Shown: in pieces, positions 18,174-25,835 of the stretch | How positions within the stretch are numbered: position 1 is the stretch's first letter | Layout: every line of letters begins with the position of its first letter | DNA from: JANQIO01 sp965601975 | GTDB lineage: Bacteria; Pseudomonadota; Gammaproteobacteria; Pseudomonadales; Halieaceae | Direction of reading: 5' to 3' | NCBI GenBank assembly: GCA_965601975.1 | Contig: OZ271856.1 | Coordinates: forward strand, 1,178,001 to 1,242,000 | DNA length: 64,000 nucleotides | Translations under genes and position numbers: made by a program | The notes under the pieces: generated by a model | Seen by the model: only the letters and a program-made list of their open reading frames with translations | The model's database searches: none | Told to the model about the DNA's origin: nothing

Positions 18174-19049
18174 ATGAAGCACTTCAATGTTGTTTTGGCA
18201 TTGCTATGCCTGGCGGCAAGTCTCGTGGCGCCTGGCGCTGCCGCACGCACCCAGATACAGAACAAGGGCTCCGACACCCTGGTCAATGTGGCCCAGGCCT
18301 GGGCGGAGGCCTACCAATCGGTAGATCCGGAGGTCGCCGTTGCGGTCTCGGGTGGGGGCTCGGGAACCGGCATTGCCGCGTTGCTAAACGGGACAGTCGA
18401 TATCGCCAATGCCAGCCGCGCCATGAAGAATAAGGAAATGGGTATGGCGGAGAAGGCGGGCGTGACGCCGGTTGAGCACATCGTCGGCTACGATGCCCTC
18501 GCGGTGTACCTGCATGCGAACAACCCGATGAAGGCGATCACCATTGAGCAATTGAAGGAGATCTATGGCCGTGGTGGCGGTGCCACAAAGTGGACCGACC
18601 TCGGCATCGAGGTGCCGGGCTGCAAGGGGCAGCAGATCGTGGTCGTGAGTCGCCAGAACAATTCAGGCACCTACGCCTACTTCAAAAAAGCCGTCCTGGG
18701 TAAAAAAGGCAAGTACCGCCAGGGTACGCTGGACATGCACGGTTCCAAGGACGTGGTCGACCTGGTCGAGAAGACCCCCTGCGCCATCGGCTACAGCGGG
18801 CTGGCCTACGCCACCGATCATGTGCAGCTCGCCTGCGTCGGGGCGAGCAGCGTGGACAACTGCGTCCTGCCTTCACCGGCCAGCGCCGCGGACAAGTCCT
18901 ACCCCGTCGCCCGACCCCTGTTCATGTACACCAATGGTGAGCCCGGTGGTGTCATCAAGCAGTACCTTGACTGGGTCATGAGCGACACCGGACAGTGCAT
19001 TATCCAGGAGAAGGGCTACGCTCCTGTCAGAGACGTCACTTGCGAGTAA
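18174..19049 (+). CDS. pstS: phosphate ABC transporter substrate-binding protein PstS family
   Basis: 291 residues with a signal peptide ending about PGAAA at residue 23. The family start NKGSDTLVNVAQAWAEAY and the phosphate-loop region SGGGSGTGIAAL (about 59-70) are present, as is RQNNSGTYAYF (about 162-172). A Shine-Dalgarno AGGGAG precedes the ATG. The protein binds phosphate in the periplasm and hands it to PstC/PstA. It is the first gene of pstS-phoU-pstC-pstA-pstB1-pstB2. The PstS family includes short forms such as this one (about 270 mature residues). Confidence 0.92.
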   Translation: MKHFNVVLALLCLAASLVAPGAAARTQIQNKGSDTLVNVAQAWAEAYQSVDPEVAVAVSGGGSGTGIAALLNGTVDIANASRAMKNKEMGMAEKAGVTPVEHIVGYDALAVYLHANNPMKAITIEQLKEIYGRGGGATKWTDLGIEVPGCKGQQIVVVSRQNNSGTYAYFKKAVLGKKGKYRQGTLDMHGSKDVVDLVEKTPCAIGYSGLAYATDHVQLACVGASSVDNCVLPSPASAADKSYPVARPLFMYTNGEPGGVIKQYLDWVMSDTGQCIIQEKGYAPVRDVTCE

Positions 19050-19059
19050 ACGAACAGCA

Positions 19060-20133
19060 ATGAGCCACTACGAGGAAAGACTTGAGCGCGACCTCAACGC
19101 GCTGCTGGACAATATCGGTGGCATGGCGGCGCAGGTGCAGGCAAATCTGGACAATGCCGTGCGGGCCCTGCAGCACGGCGATCACCAGCTTGCCGCGGAG
19201 ACGATTCTTGCCGACCATCCGATCAATCGCAAAATGCGCGAGATCGATGCCGCCTGCCACGCCTTTGTTGCCATTCACCTGCCCAGCGGCCGTCACCTGC
19301 GGCTTCTGTCGTCATTTATACGGGTCAATATTGCCCTGGAGCGCATCGGCGACTACGCGGCCACTATCGCCCGGGCCTGCGGCCAGCTGTCTGGCCCGCC
19401 GGCGGGCCGCATGGCGCATGAACTCGACCGGTTCAGCGGCGAGGTAAAGGCGATGCTCGACCAGGCCGTCAAGGCCTTCGGCACGCTCGATCCCGGCCTG
19501 GCGAAGGGCACCATGGTGCTGGAACGGGAAATGGAGTTTGACCTCGACGGTATTTATGCGGAACTCATGGCCAACCAGGAACAGGTCAGCGCCCAGTCAT
19601 TGCTGAATACCTTCACCGTATTCACCAATCTCAAGCGGGTGGCGGACCAGGCCAAGAATATCTGCGAAGATACCGTGTTCGCGGAAACCGGCGAAACCAA
19701 GGAGCCCAAGGTCTACAACATCCTGTTCGTGGACCGTGACAACAGCTGCCTGGGCCAGATGGCGGAAGCGCTGGCGCGCAGCGCGTTTCCCGGCAGCGGC
19801 CGCTATACCAGCGCCGGGGCCAATCCCGCGGCCGAGGTGGATCAGGCCACTCAGGCGTATCTGGCGGACAAGGGCATCGATATTGGCGATGTCCGCCCCA
19901 GGCCCATCGAATTTACTGAACACGAGTTGGCCGAACTGCACCTGGTGGTGAGCCTGCAGGGCCCCGTGAGCGATTACCTGCCGCAACTTCCCTTCCACAC
20001 GACGGGCATGACGTGGAACATCAGCGCGCCGGAAACCCCCGTCAGCGCTGAACAGTTGCAAATTGCTTACCGCGAGCTGAGTTCACAGATCAGCGACCTG
20101 ATGCACCAGCTTCGCGGCGACGACGCCCCCTGA
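19060..20133 (+). CDS. PhoU fused to an inactive low-molecular-weight phosphatase/ArsC-like domain
   Basis: 357 residues. Residues 1 to about 215 are a PhoU domain (two three-helix repeats; ALERIGDYA and LKRVADQAKNI match the conserved metal-site helices), the negative regulator linking Pst to PhoR. From about 218 follows a low-molecular-weight protein tyrosine phosphatase/arsenate reductase fold. The P-loop C-x5-R is replaced: the nucleophile position is D225 and the arginine position is L231 in LFVDRDNSCLGQMAEAL. The domain therefore cannot be a standard phosphatase. It may bind phosphate or a partner protein as a sensor; that is inference. It lies between pstS and pstC in one transcription unit. 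Confidence 0.85.
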   Translation: MSHYEERLERDLNALLDNIGGMAAQVQANLDNAVRALQHGDHQLAAETILADHPINRKMREIDAACHAFVAIHLPSGRHLRLLSSFIRVNIALERIGDYAATIARACGQLSGPPAGRMAHELDRFSGEVKAMLDQAVKAFGTLDPGLAKGTMVLEREMEFDLDGIYAELMANQEQVSAQSLLNTFTVFTNLKRVADQAKNICEDTVFAETGETKEPKVYNILFVDRDNSCLGQMAEALARSAFPGSGRYTSAGANPAAEVDQATQAYLADKGIDIGDVRPRPIEFTEHELAELHLVVSLQGPVSDYLPQLPFHTTGMTWNISAPETPVSAEQLQIAYRELSSQISDLMHQLRGDDAP

Positions 20134-20154
20134 ACCCGGCCTTTTTCATCGATC

Positions 20155-21069
20155 ATGCAACAAGCCGCAATCCGCGAATTCGACCGCCGAAACCGCGACT
20201 GGTACATCGATAAGCTGGTTCAGCTCATCGTCTTCATTGGCGGCATCTCCGCCATTGTTTTCATCATCGGGATCTTCGTTTTTATCACCAAGGAAGGCTT
20301 CGGCTTCATCGTCAACACGATGGACCCGGCCGAGTTCTTCGGGTCACCCTACTGGGAGCCCAGCGACGAGGATGCGCCGGAGTACGGCATCCTGGCGTTG
20401 ATTGCCGGCACCGCGAGCGTCACCGGGCTGGCATTGCTGGTCGCTATCCCCTTCTCCCTCGGGGCAGCTATTTTCGTCGGCGAGTTTGCTACCGGGAAGA
20501 CCCGGGAGTTTCTCAAGGTCATGGTCGAACTTCTGGCCGCCATCCCGTCCGTGGTGTGGGGATTCATTGGCCTGACCATCATGAACCCCATCATTATCGA
20601 CGTTTTCGATGTGCCGGTCGGTCTTACCGTGCTGAATGCCGGGATCATCCTGGGCCTGATGACGGCGCCGATCATGACATCCATCGCCGAGGACGCGCTC
20701 AAGGCGGTGCCGGATCGCTACCGGGAGGCGGCCGAGGCCATGGGTGCGACCCGCTGGCAGGTCATTTTCAAGGTGGTGCTGCCGGCCGCCAAGAACGGAC
20801 TGCTGGGGGCCGTGTTGCTCGGCGTCGGCCGCGGTTTCGGCGAAACCATGGCGGTGCTGCTCGCTACAGGGCACTCGGTCAATATCCCCACCAGCGTGTT
20901 CGATTCCGTGCGGGCGCTCACGGCGACCATCGCCGCTGAACTGGGCGAAACGGCGGTGGGCTCCGATCACTACCAGGCCCTGTTCACGATCGGCATATTC
21001 CTGTTCGTGATCACCTTCATCATCAACCTCGCTGCAGACCTGGTGGTTCGCGGCGTGCGCAAGGGATAG
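20155..21069 (+). CDS. pstC: phosphate ABC transporter permease PstC
   Basis: 304 residues, with six hydrophobic segments expected for the family. The inner-membrane permease loop that contacts the ATPase is EAAEAMGATRWQVIFKVVLP (about 194-213). AAIPSVVWGFIGL is the typical Pst permease segment. It forms the channel with PstA. There are 21 bases to the preceding PhoU fusion gene and 4 bases to pstA, so it is one operon. Confidence 0.93.
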   Translation: MQQAAIREFDRRNRDWYIDKLVQLIVFIGGISAIVFIIGIFVFITKEGFGFIVNTMDPAEFFGSPYWEPSDEDAPEYGILALIAGTASVTGLALLVAIPFSLGAAIFVGEFATGKTREFLKVMVELLAAIPSVVWGFIGLTIMNPIIIDVFDVPVGLTVLNAGIILGLMTAPIMTSIAEDALKAVPDRYREAAEAMGATRWQVIFKVVLPAAKNGLLGAVLLGVGRGFGETMAVLLATGHSVNIPTSVFDSVRALTATIAAELGETAVGSDHYQALFTIGIFLFVITFIINLAADLVVRGVRKG

Positions 21070-21073
21070 CCGG

Positions 21074-21943
21074 ATGTTTAACGAGACCGCCATCAATGTC
21101 CGGGACAAGAAAACGCAGACACTGTTCCGCCTGGTATTCATGATGATGACCGTGCTGTTGATCCTGCCGGTCCTGATGATTCTCGCGATGCTGGTTTACA
21201 AGGGCGGTTCGGTGCTGTCCATCGACTTCCTGTTTACCGCCCCCGCCGATGGCATGACCGCCGGCGGCGTGTTCCCGGCCCTGCTGGGCACGGTCTGGCT
21301 GGTGGCGGTGGCCCTGCTGATATCCGTGCCCCTTGGCATCGCGGCGGCGATCTATCTCAGCGAGTATGCCGGAGACAACTGGTTTACCCGTGTGATCAAC
21401 CTGGCGATTATCAACCTGGCGGGCGTACCCTCCATCGTCCACGCCCTGTTCGGGGTGGGGGCCTTCGTGATCTTCTTCGGTTTCGGCACCAGTATCCTGG
21501 CCGCCAGCCTGACCCTGGCCATCATGACCATGCCGGTTGTGATCGTTTCGACACGCGAGTCACTGCAGGCAGTGCCCCAGTCCTTCAGGGAGGCCTGCTG
21601 GAGCATGGGCGCCACCCGCTGGCAGACGATTCGCCGCGTGGTATTGCCCAACTCGGTGAGCGGCATTCTTACCGGTGTCATCCTCGAAGTGTCGCGCACC
21701 TCGGGAGAGACCGCGCCGATCATGTTTACCGGCGCGGTATTCTTCACGCCGGTGTTGCCCCAGGGCATTTTTGACCAGACCATGGCGATGTCCCTGCACC
21801 TGTTCGTGGTGGCGACCCAGGTGCCCGGCGTGCCGGAGGAGTTGCCCTTCGGTGTGGCGCTGGTGCTGATCGCCATGGTCCTGCTGATGAACAGCATTTC
21901 CATCGCGTTTCGAATCTACCTGCGGGGCCGCAAGAAGTGGTAG
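21074..21943 (+). CDS. pstA: phosphate ABC transporter permease PstA
   Basis: 289 residues, six hydrophobic segments. The family motif NLAGVPSIVHALFGVG (about 115-130) and the ATPase-contact loop REACWSMGATRWQTIRRVVL are clear. The ATG is preceded by AAGGGA. It is the partner of PstC in the phosphate channel. The 3' end overlaps the start of the first ATPase gene by 7 bases. Confidence 0.93.
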   Translation: MFNETAINVRDKKTQTLFRLVFMMMTVLLILPVLMILAMLVYKGGSVLSIDFLFTAPADGMTAGGVFPALLGTVWLVAVALLISVPLGIAAAIYLSEYAGDNWFTRVINLAIINLAGVPSIVHALFGVGAFVIFFGFGTSILAASLTLAIMTMPVVIVSTRESLQAVPQSFREACWSMGATRWQTIRRVVLPNSVSGILTGVILEVSRTSGETAPIMFTGAVFFTPVLPQGIFDQTMAMSLHLFVVATQVPGVPEELPFGVALVLIAMVLLMNSISIAFRIYLRGRKKW

Positions 21944-22722
21944 CGGAGGCGAGCGAATCGTCGGCTGTTGAACCGACCCTGTCCGTGCGGGATCTGCGTA
22001 TCAGCTACGCTGGCGTTCCCGCCCTCAGCGACGTCACCCTGGACATTCACGAGAACGAAATCTTCGGCATTATCGGGCCCGCCAACGCCGGAAAGACCTC
22101 TTTTCTCAAGTCCATCAACCGCATGGATATGTTTACTTCCGGCATGCAGGTAGAGGGCGATATTCGCTTCTACGGCCGCGACGTGAAGCAGTTGAAGAAT
22201 GTCTACGCGCTGCGGTCAGCGATCGGCGTGGTGTTTCCGCTGCCGGTGGGCCTGCCGATGACCATCTACGACAACGTGGCCCTGTCGCCGCGCCTGCAGG
22301 GTGTGAAGAACAAGGCTGAACTGGATTCGATCGTGGAGCAGTGCCTGCAGCGGGCGGCGCTGTGGGACGAGGTCAAGGATCGCCTGGATTCCCTGGGTAG
22401 CCTGCTCTCCGGCGGCCAGCAGCAGCGCCTGACGATCGCGCGGGCCTTGTCACAGAAACCCAAGTTGTTGATGCTGGACGAGTTTTCCATCGCGGTGGAC
22501 CCGGTGACCACCATGCGCATCGAAGACGTACTCAAGGAACTCAAAAGCGAAATGACCATTATCCTGGTCACCAACCTGGTACAGCAAGCCAGCCGTCTGG
22601 CGGACCGAACCGCCTTCTTCCTGGAGGGCAGCTGCGTTGAGATCGGCGACACAGAGACACTGTTCAGCGGTGGCGCCAGCGACCAACGCACCACGGACTA
22701 CATCGAGGGGCGCTTCGGCTGA
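21937..22722 (+). CDS. PstB-like ATPase 1: intact signature, degenerate Q- and H-loops
   Basis: 261 residues; GTG start overlapping the pstA stop (no ATG is available). Walker A is GPANAGKT (47-54), the ABC signature LSGGQ (157-161) is intact, and Walker B LLMLDE (177-182) is intact. The Q-loop glutamine is replaced by proline (P101, in VVFPLPVGLP where PstB has VFQKPNPFP). The H-loop histidine is replaced by asparagine (N213, VTNLVQQA for VTHNMQQA). Its own ATP site is therefore probably inactive, while its signature can still complete a site on a partner. The next gene is degenerate in exactly the opposite place. The pair probably replaces the PstB homodimer. Confidence 0.85.
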   Translation: MVAEASESSAVEPTLSVRDLRISYAGVPALSDVTLDIHENEIFGIIGPANAGKTSFLKSINRMDMFTSGMQVEGDIRFYGRDVKQLKNVYALRSAIGVVFPLPVGLPMTIYDNVALSPRLQGVKNKAELDSIVEQCLQRAALWDEVKDRLDSLGSLLSGGQQQRLTIARALSQKPKLLMLDEFSIAVDPVTTMRIEDVLKELKSEMTIILVTNLVQQASRLADRTAFFLEGSCVEIGDTETLFSGGASDQRTTDYIEGRFG

Positions 22723-23501
22723 TGGATCAGGAGAACCAGGCACCGGCAATCCAGACGGACAAACTGAACCTCTGGTACGGCACGTTCCAGGCGCTGTTCG
22801 ACGTGGACCTGGATATCAAGCAGGGCATTATCACGTCGCTGATCGGACCCTCCGGCTGCGGAAAATCCACGTTTTTGCGCAGCGTCAATCGCATCAACGA
22901 ACGGCTGGGCTATGTCCGTATCGACGGCGCTATCGAAGTGCTGGGCAAGAACATCTATGACGAAGATGTGGAACTGGTGCAGGTACGCAAACAGATTGGC
23001 ATGGTGTTCCAGCGCCCCAATCCCCTGCCGATCTCGATTCGCGACAACGTGCTGTTCGGCTACAACATTCATACCGAAGGCGGGCGCGTATCCCGCAGCG
23101 AAAAGGACGATATTGTCGAAGATGCCCTCCGACAGGTGCTGCTCTGGGACCAGGTCAAGGACAGGCTGAAGCGTAAGGCGACGGAGCTGTCGCTGGAGGA
23201 ACAGCAGAAGCTGTGCATCGCTCGCCTGCTGCCGGTGAAGCCCGGCGTGCTGCTGATGGATGAACCCTGCTCCGCCCTCGATCCAAAGGGCACAGAGGCG
23301 GTGGAAGAACTGATCTGGGAACTGCGTGAGAAGTACACCATCCTCATCGTGACCCACAACATGGCCCAGGCCCGTCGCGCCAGCGAGGAGTGCATCTTCA
23401 TGCTGATGGGCAAGGTGATCGAGCACTCGGCAACCGAGCGCATGTTCGTCACCCCGGAACAGCAAGAAACCGCCGACTATATCGAAGGCCGGTACGGCTA
23501 G
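22722..23501 (+). CDS. pstB: PstB-like ATPase 2: intact Walker motifs, degenerate ABC signature
   Basis: 259 residues; the ATG overlaps the last base of the preceding gene. Walker A GPSGCGKST (42-50), Q-loop Q97 (VFQRPNPLP), Walker B VLLMDE (176-181), D-loop SALDP and H-loop H212 (VTHNM) are all intact PstB sequences. The signature reads LSLEE (156-160) instead of LSGGQ. With ATPase 1 it can form one complete composite site (its Walker/Q/H with LSGGQ of ATPase 1) and one dead site. It couples ATP hydrolysis to phosphate import through PstC/PstA. It is the last gene of the pst operon. Confidence 0.88.
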   Translation: MDQENQAPAIQTDKLNLWYGTFQALFDVDLDIKQGIITSLIGPSGCGKSTFLRSVNRINERLGYVRIDGAIEVLGKNIYDEDVELVQVRKQIGMVFQRPNPLPISIRDNVLFGYNIHTEGGRVSRSEKDDIVEDALRQVLLWDQVKDRLKRKATELSLEEQQKLCIARLLPVKPGVLLMDEPCSALDPKGTEAVEELIWELREKYTILIVTHNMAQARRASEECIFMLMGKVIEHSATERMFVTPEQQETADYIEGRYG

Positions 23502-23985
23502 ACCCCGTCAACTTGAAGATGCTGTGCGGGCGCAGGTGTCCCGGGCGGTATGCAAGAGTCACACTGCATTCCCCAAAAGCAAAAACGGGTTTGTTTCCCC
23601 CCGCTGTAACATTTCTGTAACGAAATCTTTGTAACCTCCGCGTAATAAATTTGTCACATAAAAAACGCGCATGAGTGAAGCAGAGATTTCACAGCGGGTT
23701 GAAGCAGGAACGGGGGTCACCATAGCTGTGTCACATCACAAGTGCCGCAGGTCGCAGCCAGGTTTTACAAGGCCTGCGCGTCAGATCATCACTACGGTAT
23801 CACCCCATTCACGCTAACCTGCGGCACCCGGGCAGGTGCCCGGATTCGGCACCGCCACGGAAATCCGGTCGGCTCACACAGGCCGGGCGTTCCATTGCCA
23901 CCAGGGCATTTCAGGCGAATGTTTACAGCCGTTTTACATCAATAACAGACGATTTCAGTCACGCTCGCACGAGGACTTTTTTGCC
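23502..23985 (+). other. long leader of the phosphate porin, no gene
   Basis: 484 bases. The first 100 hold no recognised terminator for the pst operon. The Pho-box array is at 23604-23657. The remaining 330 bases before the porin ATG include a perfect 7-base-arm hairpin (CCGGGCA / TGCCCGG, 23828-23843) and a second pair of TTTACA repeats 11 bases apart (23922 and 23933), which reads as a Pho-like box on the other strand. An open frame from 23836 is continuous with the porin but has no signal peptide and is taken as untranslated. Confidence 0.5.
23604..23657 (+). promoter_or_regulatory. Pho-box array (PhoB sites) upstream of the porin
   Basis: CTGTAAC at 23604-23610 is repeated exactly at 23615-23621, the 11-base period of PhoB half-sites. 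A second set follows in its own 11-base register: TTGTAAC 23629, CGTAAT near 23641 and TTGTCAC 23651-23657. The known consensus is CTGTCAT repeated every 11 bases. Phosphate-starvation activation of the porin is therefore expected. Confidence 0.75.
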
Positions 23986-25506
23986 ATGACACAGTTGCTA
24001 CAGACTAGAATCCCGGCGCTATTTTTCCTGTTGGTTCTTTTCACGTTGGCGGCACCGCAGGTTCCTGCGGCCGACAAGGACCTGCTGGATGTGCTCCTGG
24101 AAAACCAACTCATCACCCAGGCGCAGTACGACAGGTTGATGAAGAAGGACGTTATCGTTCCGACCGATATCCTCGGCGGCGGCCAGGCGGAGGCCTCGGA
24201 GGAAGTCGTGGCGAGGAGCACGGCGGATTCCGGGCCGGCCTACAGCTCGGGGCTTGCCGCGCAAACGTCGGCGCCGCCCACCCAGGACTACGACGATCCC
24301 GCCTTCGTGAAGAGAATTGCGGAGGAGGTGGAGCGGAACCTGCCGGTCAAGGTCAGCTACGGCAGCAAGGGCTTCCGGATGGAAACCCGTGACGGAAACT
24401 GGCAGACCAACCTGCAGTGGCGCGCGCAAACTCGTGCGACCTATCCCTTCCGCAGCGACCCGCGCCAGGCGTCGGCCTTTGCGGGGGACTCCGATGCCAA
24501 CTTCGAAACGCGCCGCATGCGCATGAAGATAGGCGGCCACGGCTACCAGCCCTGGCTGAAGTACTACTTCGAACTGGATTTGCAGCCCACCCGGGACACC
24601 GACGATGAGAGCTTCTCTTCCAGCACGCGACTGATCGACTATCGGATCGATGTCGCCAAGTATGATGCGATTGGACTGCGGGTAGGGCAGTGGAAAATCG
24701 ACTTCAACCGTGAGCGTGTCGACTCGTCCGGTCGGCAGCAGTTCGTGGAGCGCTCGATTGCAAACCGCGTCTTCACGATCGACCGCCAGATGGGCGTCCA
24801 GTTGCGCGGTCACCTGTTCCAGGACACGCGCGCGGACTTGCGCTACTACCTGGGTGCCTTCACCGGCGAGGGTCGGGGCAATTCGAACGATGACGACAGC
24901 CTGATGTACGCGGGGCGCTTGCAGTGGAACTTCATGGGCAGGGATCTTGCCTTGCGGCAGACCGACGTGGAATTCACCGACAAGCCCACCGGCAGCCTGG
25001 CCTTCGGCGCGGCAACCAACCAGGGTCGCTGTACCCGCTGGTCTTCGTCAGGCTGCGGTCGCCTGGACGGCTATCTCGCGCCGCCCCTGGCCGAGGACGG
25101 ACAGTATGAAATCGACCAGTTTGTTCAGGAATTTGCCTTCAAGTGGCGCGGCTTCTCCGCCCAGCAGGAATACCACTGGAAGACCATCGAGGACAACGTA
25201 AACGACACCGAAGACGACCTGACCGGCGGTTACGCACAGGTGGGCTACTTCTTCCACAACATGTTCCCGATTGTTCCGAAGCCGCTGGAACTGGCCTTTC
25301 GCTACGCCGTGGTGGACGAGCCCAACGCGGTGGACCGGTCCCTGGAAAACACCCGTGAAGAATTCACCGTGGGTGCAAACTGGTTCATCAAGGGCCATAA
25401 CAACAAGATCACGCTGGATTACTCTTACCTGACGCTGGACGACGACTTCCTCGACACGGATGTGTCTGAGAGCCGTGTGCGTCTGCAGTGGGACGTATCC
25501 TTCTAA
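23986..25506 (+). CDS. phosphate-selective porin (OprO/OprP family)
   Basis: 506 residues from ATG 23986. This start is chosen because GAGGA precedes it and it gives a signal peptide (FFLLVLFTLAAPQVPAADK); the frame is open further upstream. A short coiled-coil-like segment (DVLLENQLITQAQYDRLMKK) follows the signal, as usual in this family. Then come beta-strand-rich repeats with alternating aromatic residues, and a C-terminal strand ending RLQWDVSF with terminal phenylalanine, the outer-membrane assembly signal. It takes up phosphate or polyphosphate across the outer membrane. It follows the pst operon and has its own Pho boxes. Confidence 0.88.
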   Translation: MTQLLQTRIPALFFLLVLFTLAAPQVPAADKDLLDVLLENQLITQAQYDRLMKKDVIVPTDILGGGQAEASEEVVARSTADSGPAYSSGLAAQTSAPPTQDYDDPAFVKRIAEEVERNLPVKVSYGSKGFRMETRDGNWQTNLQWRAQTRATYPFRSDPRQASAFAGDSDANFETRRMRMKIGGHGYQPWLKYYFELDLQPTRDTDDESFSSSTRLIDYRIDVAKYDAIGLRVGQWKIDFNRERVDSSGRQQFVERSIANRVFTIDRQMGVQLRGHLFQDTRADLRYYLGAFTGEGRGNSNDDDSLMYAGRLQWNFMGRDLALRQTDVEFTDKPTGSLAFGAATNQGRCTRWSSSGCGRLDGYLAPPLAEDGQYEIDQFVQEFAFKWRGFSAQQEYHWKTIEDNVNDTEDDLTGGYAQVGYFFHNMFPIVPKPLELAFRYAVVDEPNAVDRSLENTREEFTVGANWFIKGHNNKITLDYSYLTLDDDFLDTDVSESRVRLQWDVSF

Positions 25507-25628
25507 GGCGGTAGATCGGGACAGGGCCCTGCCGATGCCTGGCGCACGCGCAGGGTCCGCGCCCAAAATTCTGGAACGTGCCCGTTCCAATGGAGCTTGG
25601 ACCGCCAGCCGCTGCTTCACTAAGTAAC

Positions 25629-25676
25629 TGATTCTTCTAAATAATTTACGGGAGAGGTGGTAGTGACGGTTGGCGG
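25629..25676. repeat. diverged copy of the tRNA-Met 3'-flank repeat (copy 1)
   Basis: TGATTCT followed by AT-rich sequence, then GGTGGTAG and ACGGTTGG, parallels the sequence just beyond and into the 3' end of the tRNA-Met gene (30569-30616) and the broken tRNA at 27700-27775. About 13 of 16 bases match in the tRNA-derived part, so this copy is the weakest of the three. Confidence 0.4.
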
Positions 25677-25784
25677 TGTGCTGTTATTCGGCCAGGACCG
25701 CTTGAATCATTTGTTTAACCGCACACTTAAAGGGTGCTGACCCCCTTAACAGAACTTTTGCAGGTGCTGAGCAGCAGGCTGATC

Positions 25785-25813
25785 ATGTAACATAAATGAA
25801 ACAGGCCTGTAAC
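25785..25813 (+). promoter_or_regulatory. Pho box (three half-sites) upstream of the Na/Pi cotransporter
   Basis: ATGTAAC 25785-25791, ATGAAAC 25796-25802 and CTGTAAC 25807-25813 lie exactly 11 bases apart, the spacing of PhoB half-sites. The last half-site is only 22 bases before the predicted start codon, so the transcription start must be very close to the coding start, or the true start codon lies further downstream. Confidence 0.75.
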
Positions 25814-25835
25814 ATTAGATGGGATAGGGCTCAGT

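Larger units (their letters stand above)
25507..25835 (+). other. intergenic region with a GC hairpin, a tRNA-derived repeat and a Pho box
   Basis: 329 bases. A 9-bp stem (GGGCCCTGC 25524-25532 with GCAGGGTCC 25550-25558, one G-U pair) may end the porin transcript but lacks a T-run. The repeat at 25629-25676 and the Pho box at 25785-25813 are listed separately. No gene is seen. Confidence 0.5.

Noticed and set aside
23836..23985. Earlier start of the porin at 23836
   Set aside because: It gives no signal peptide and no Shine-Dalgarno; ATG 23986 has both.
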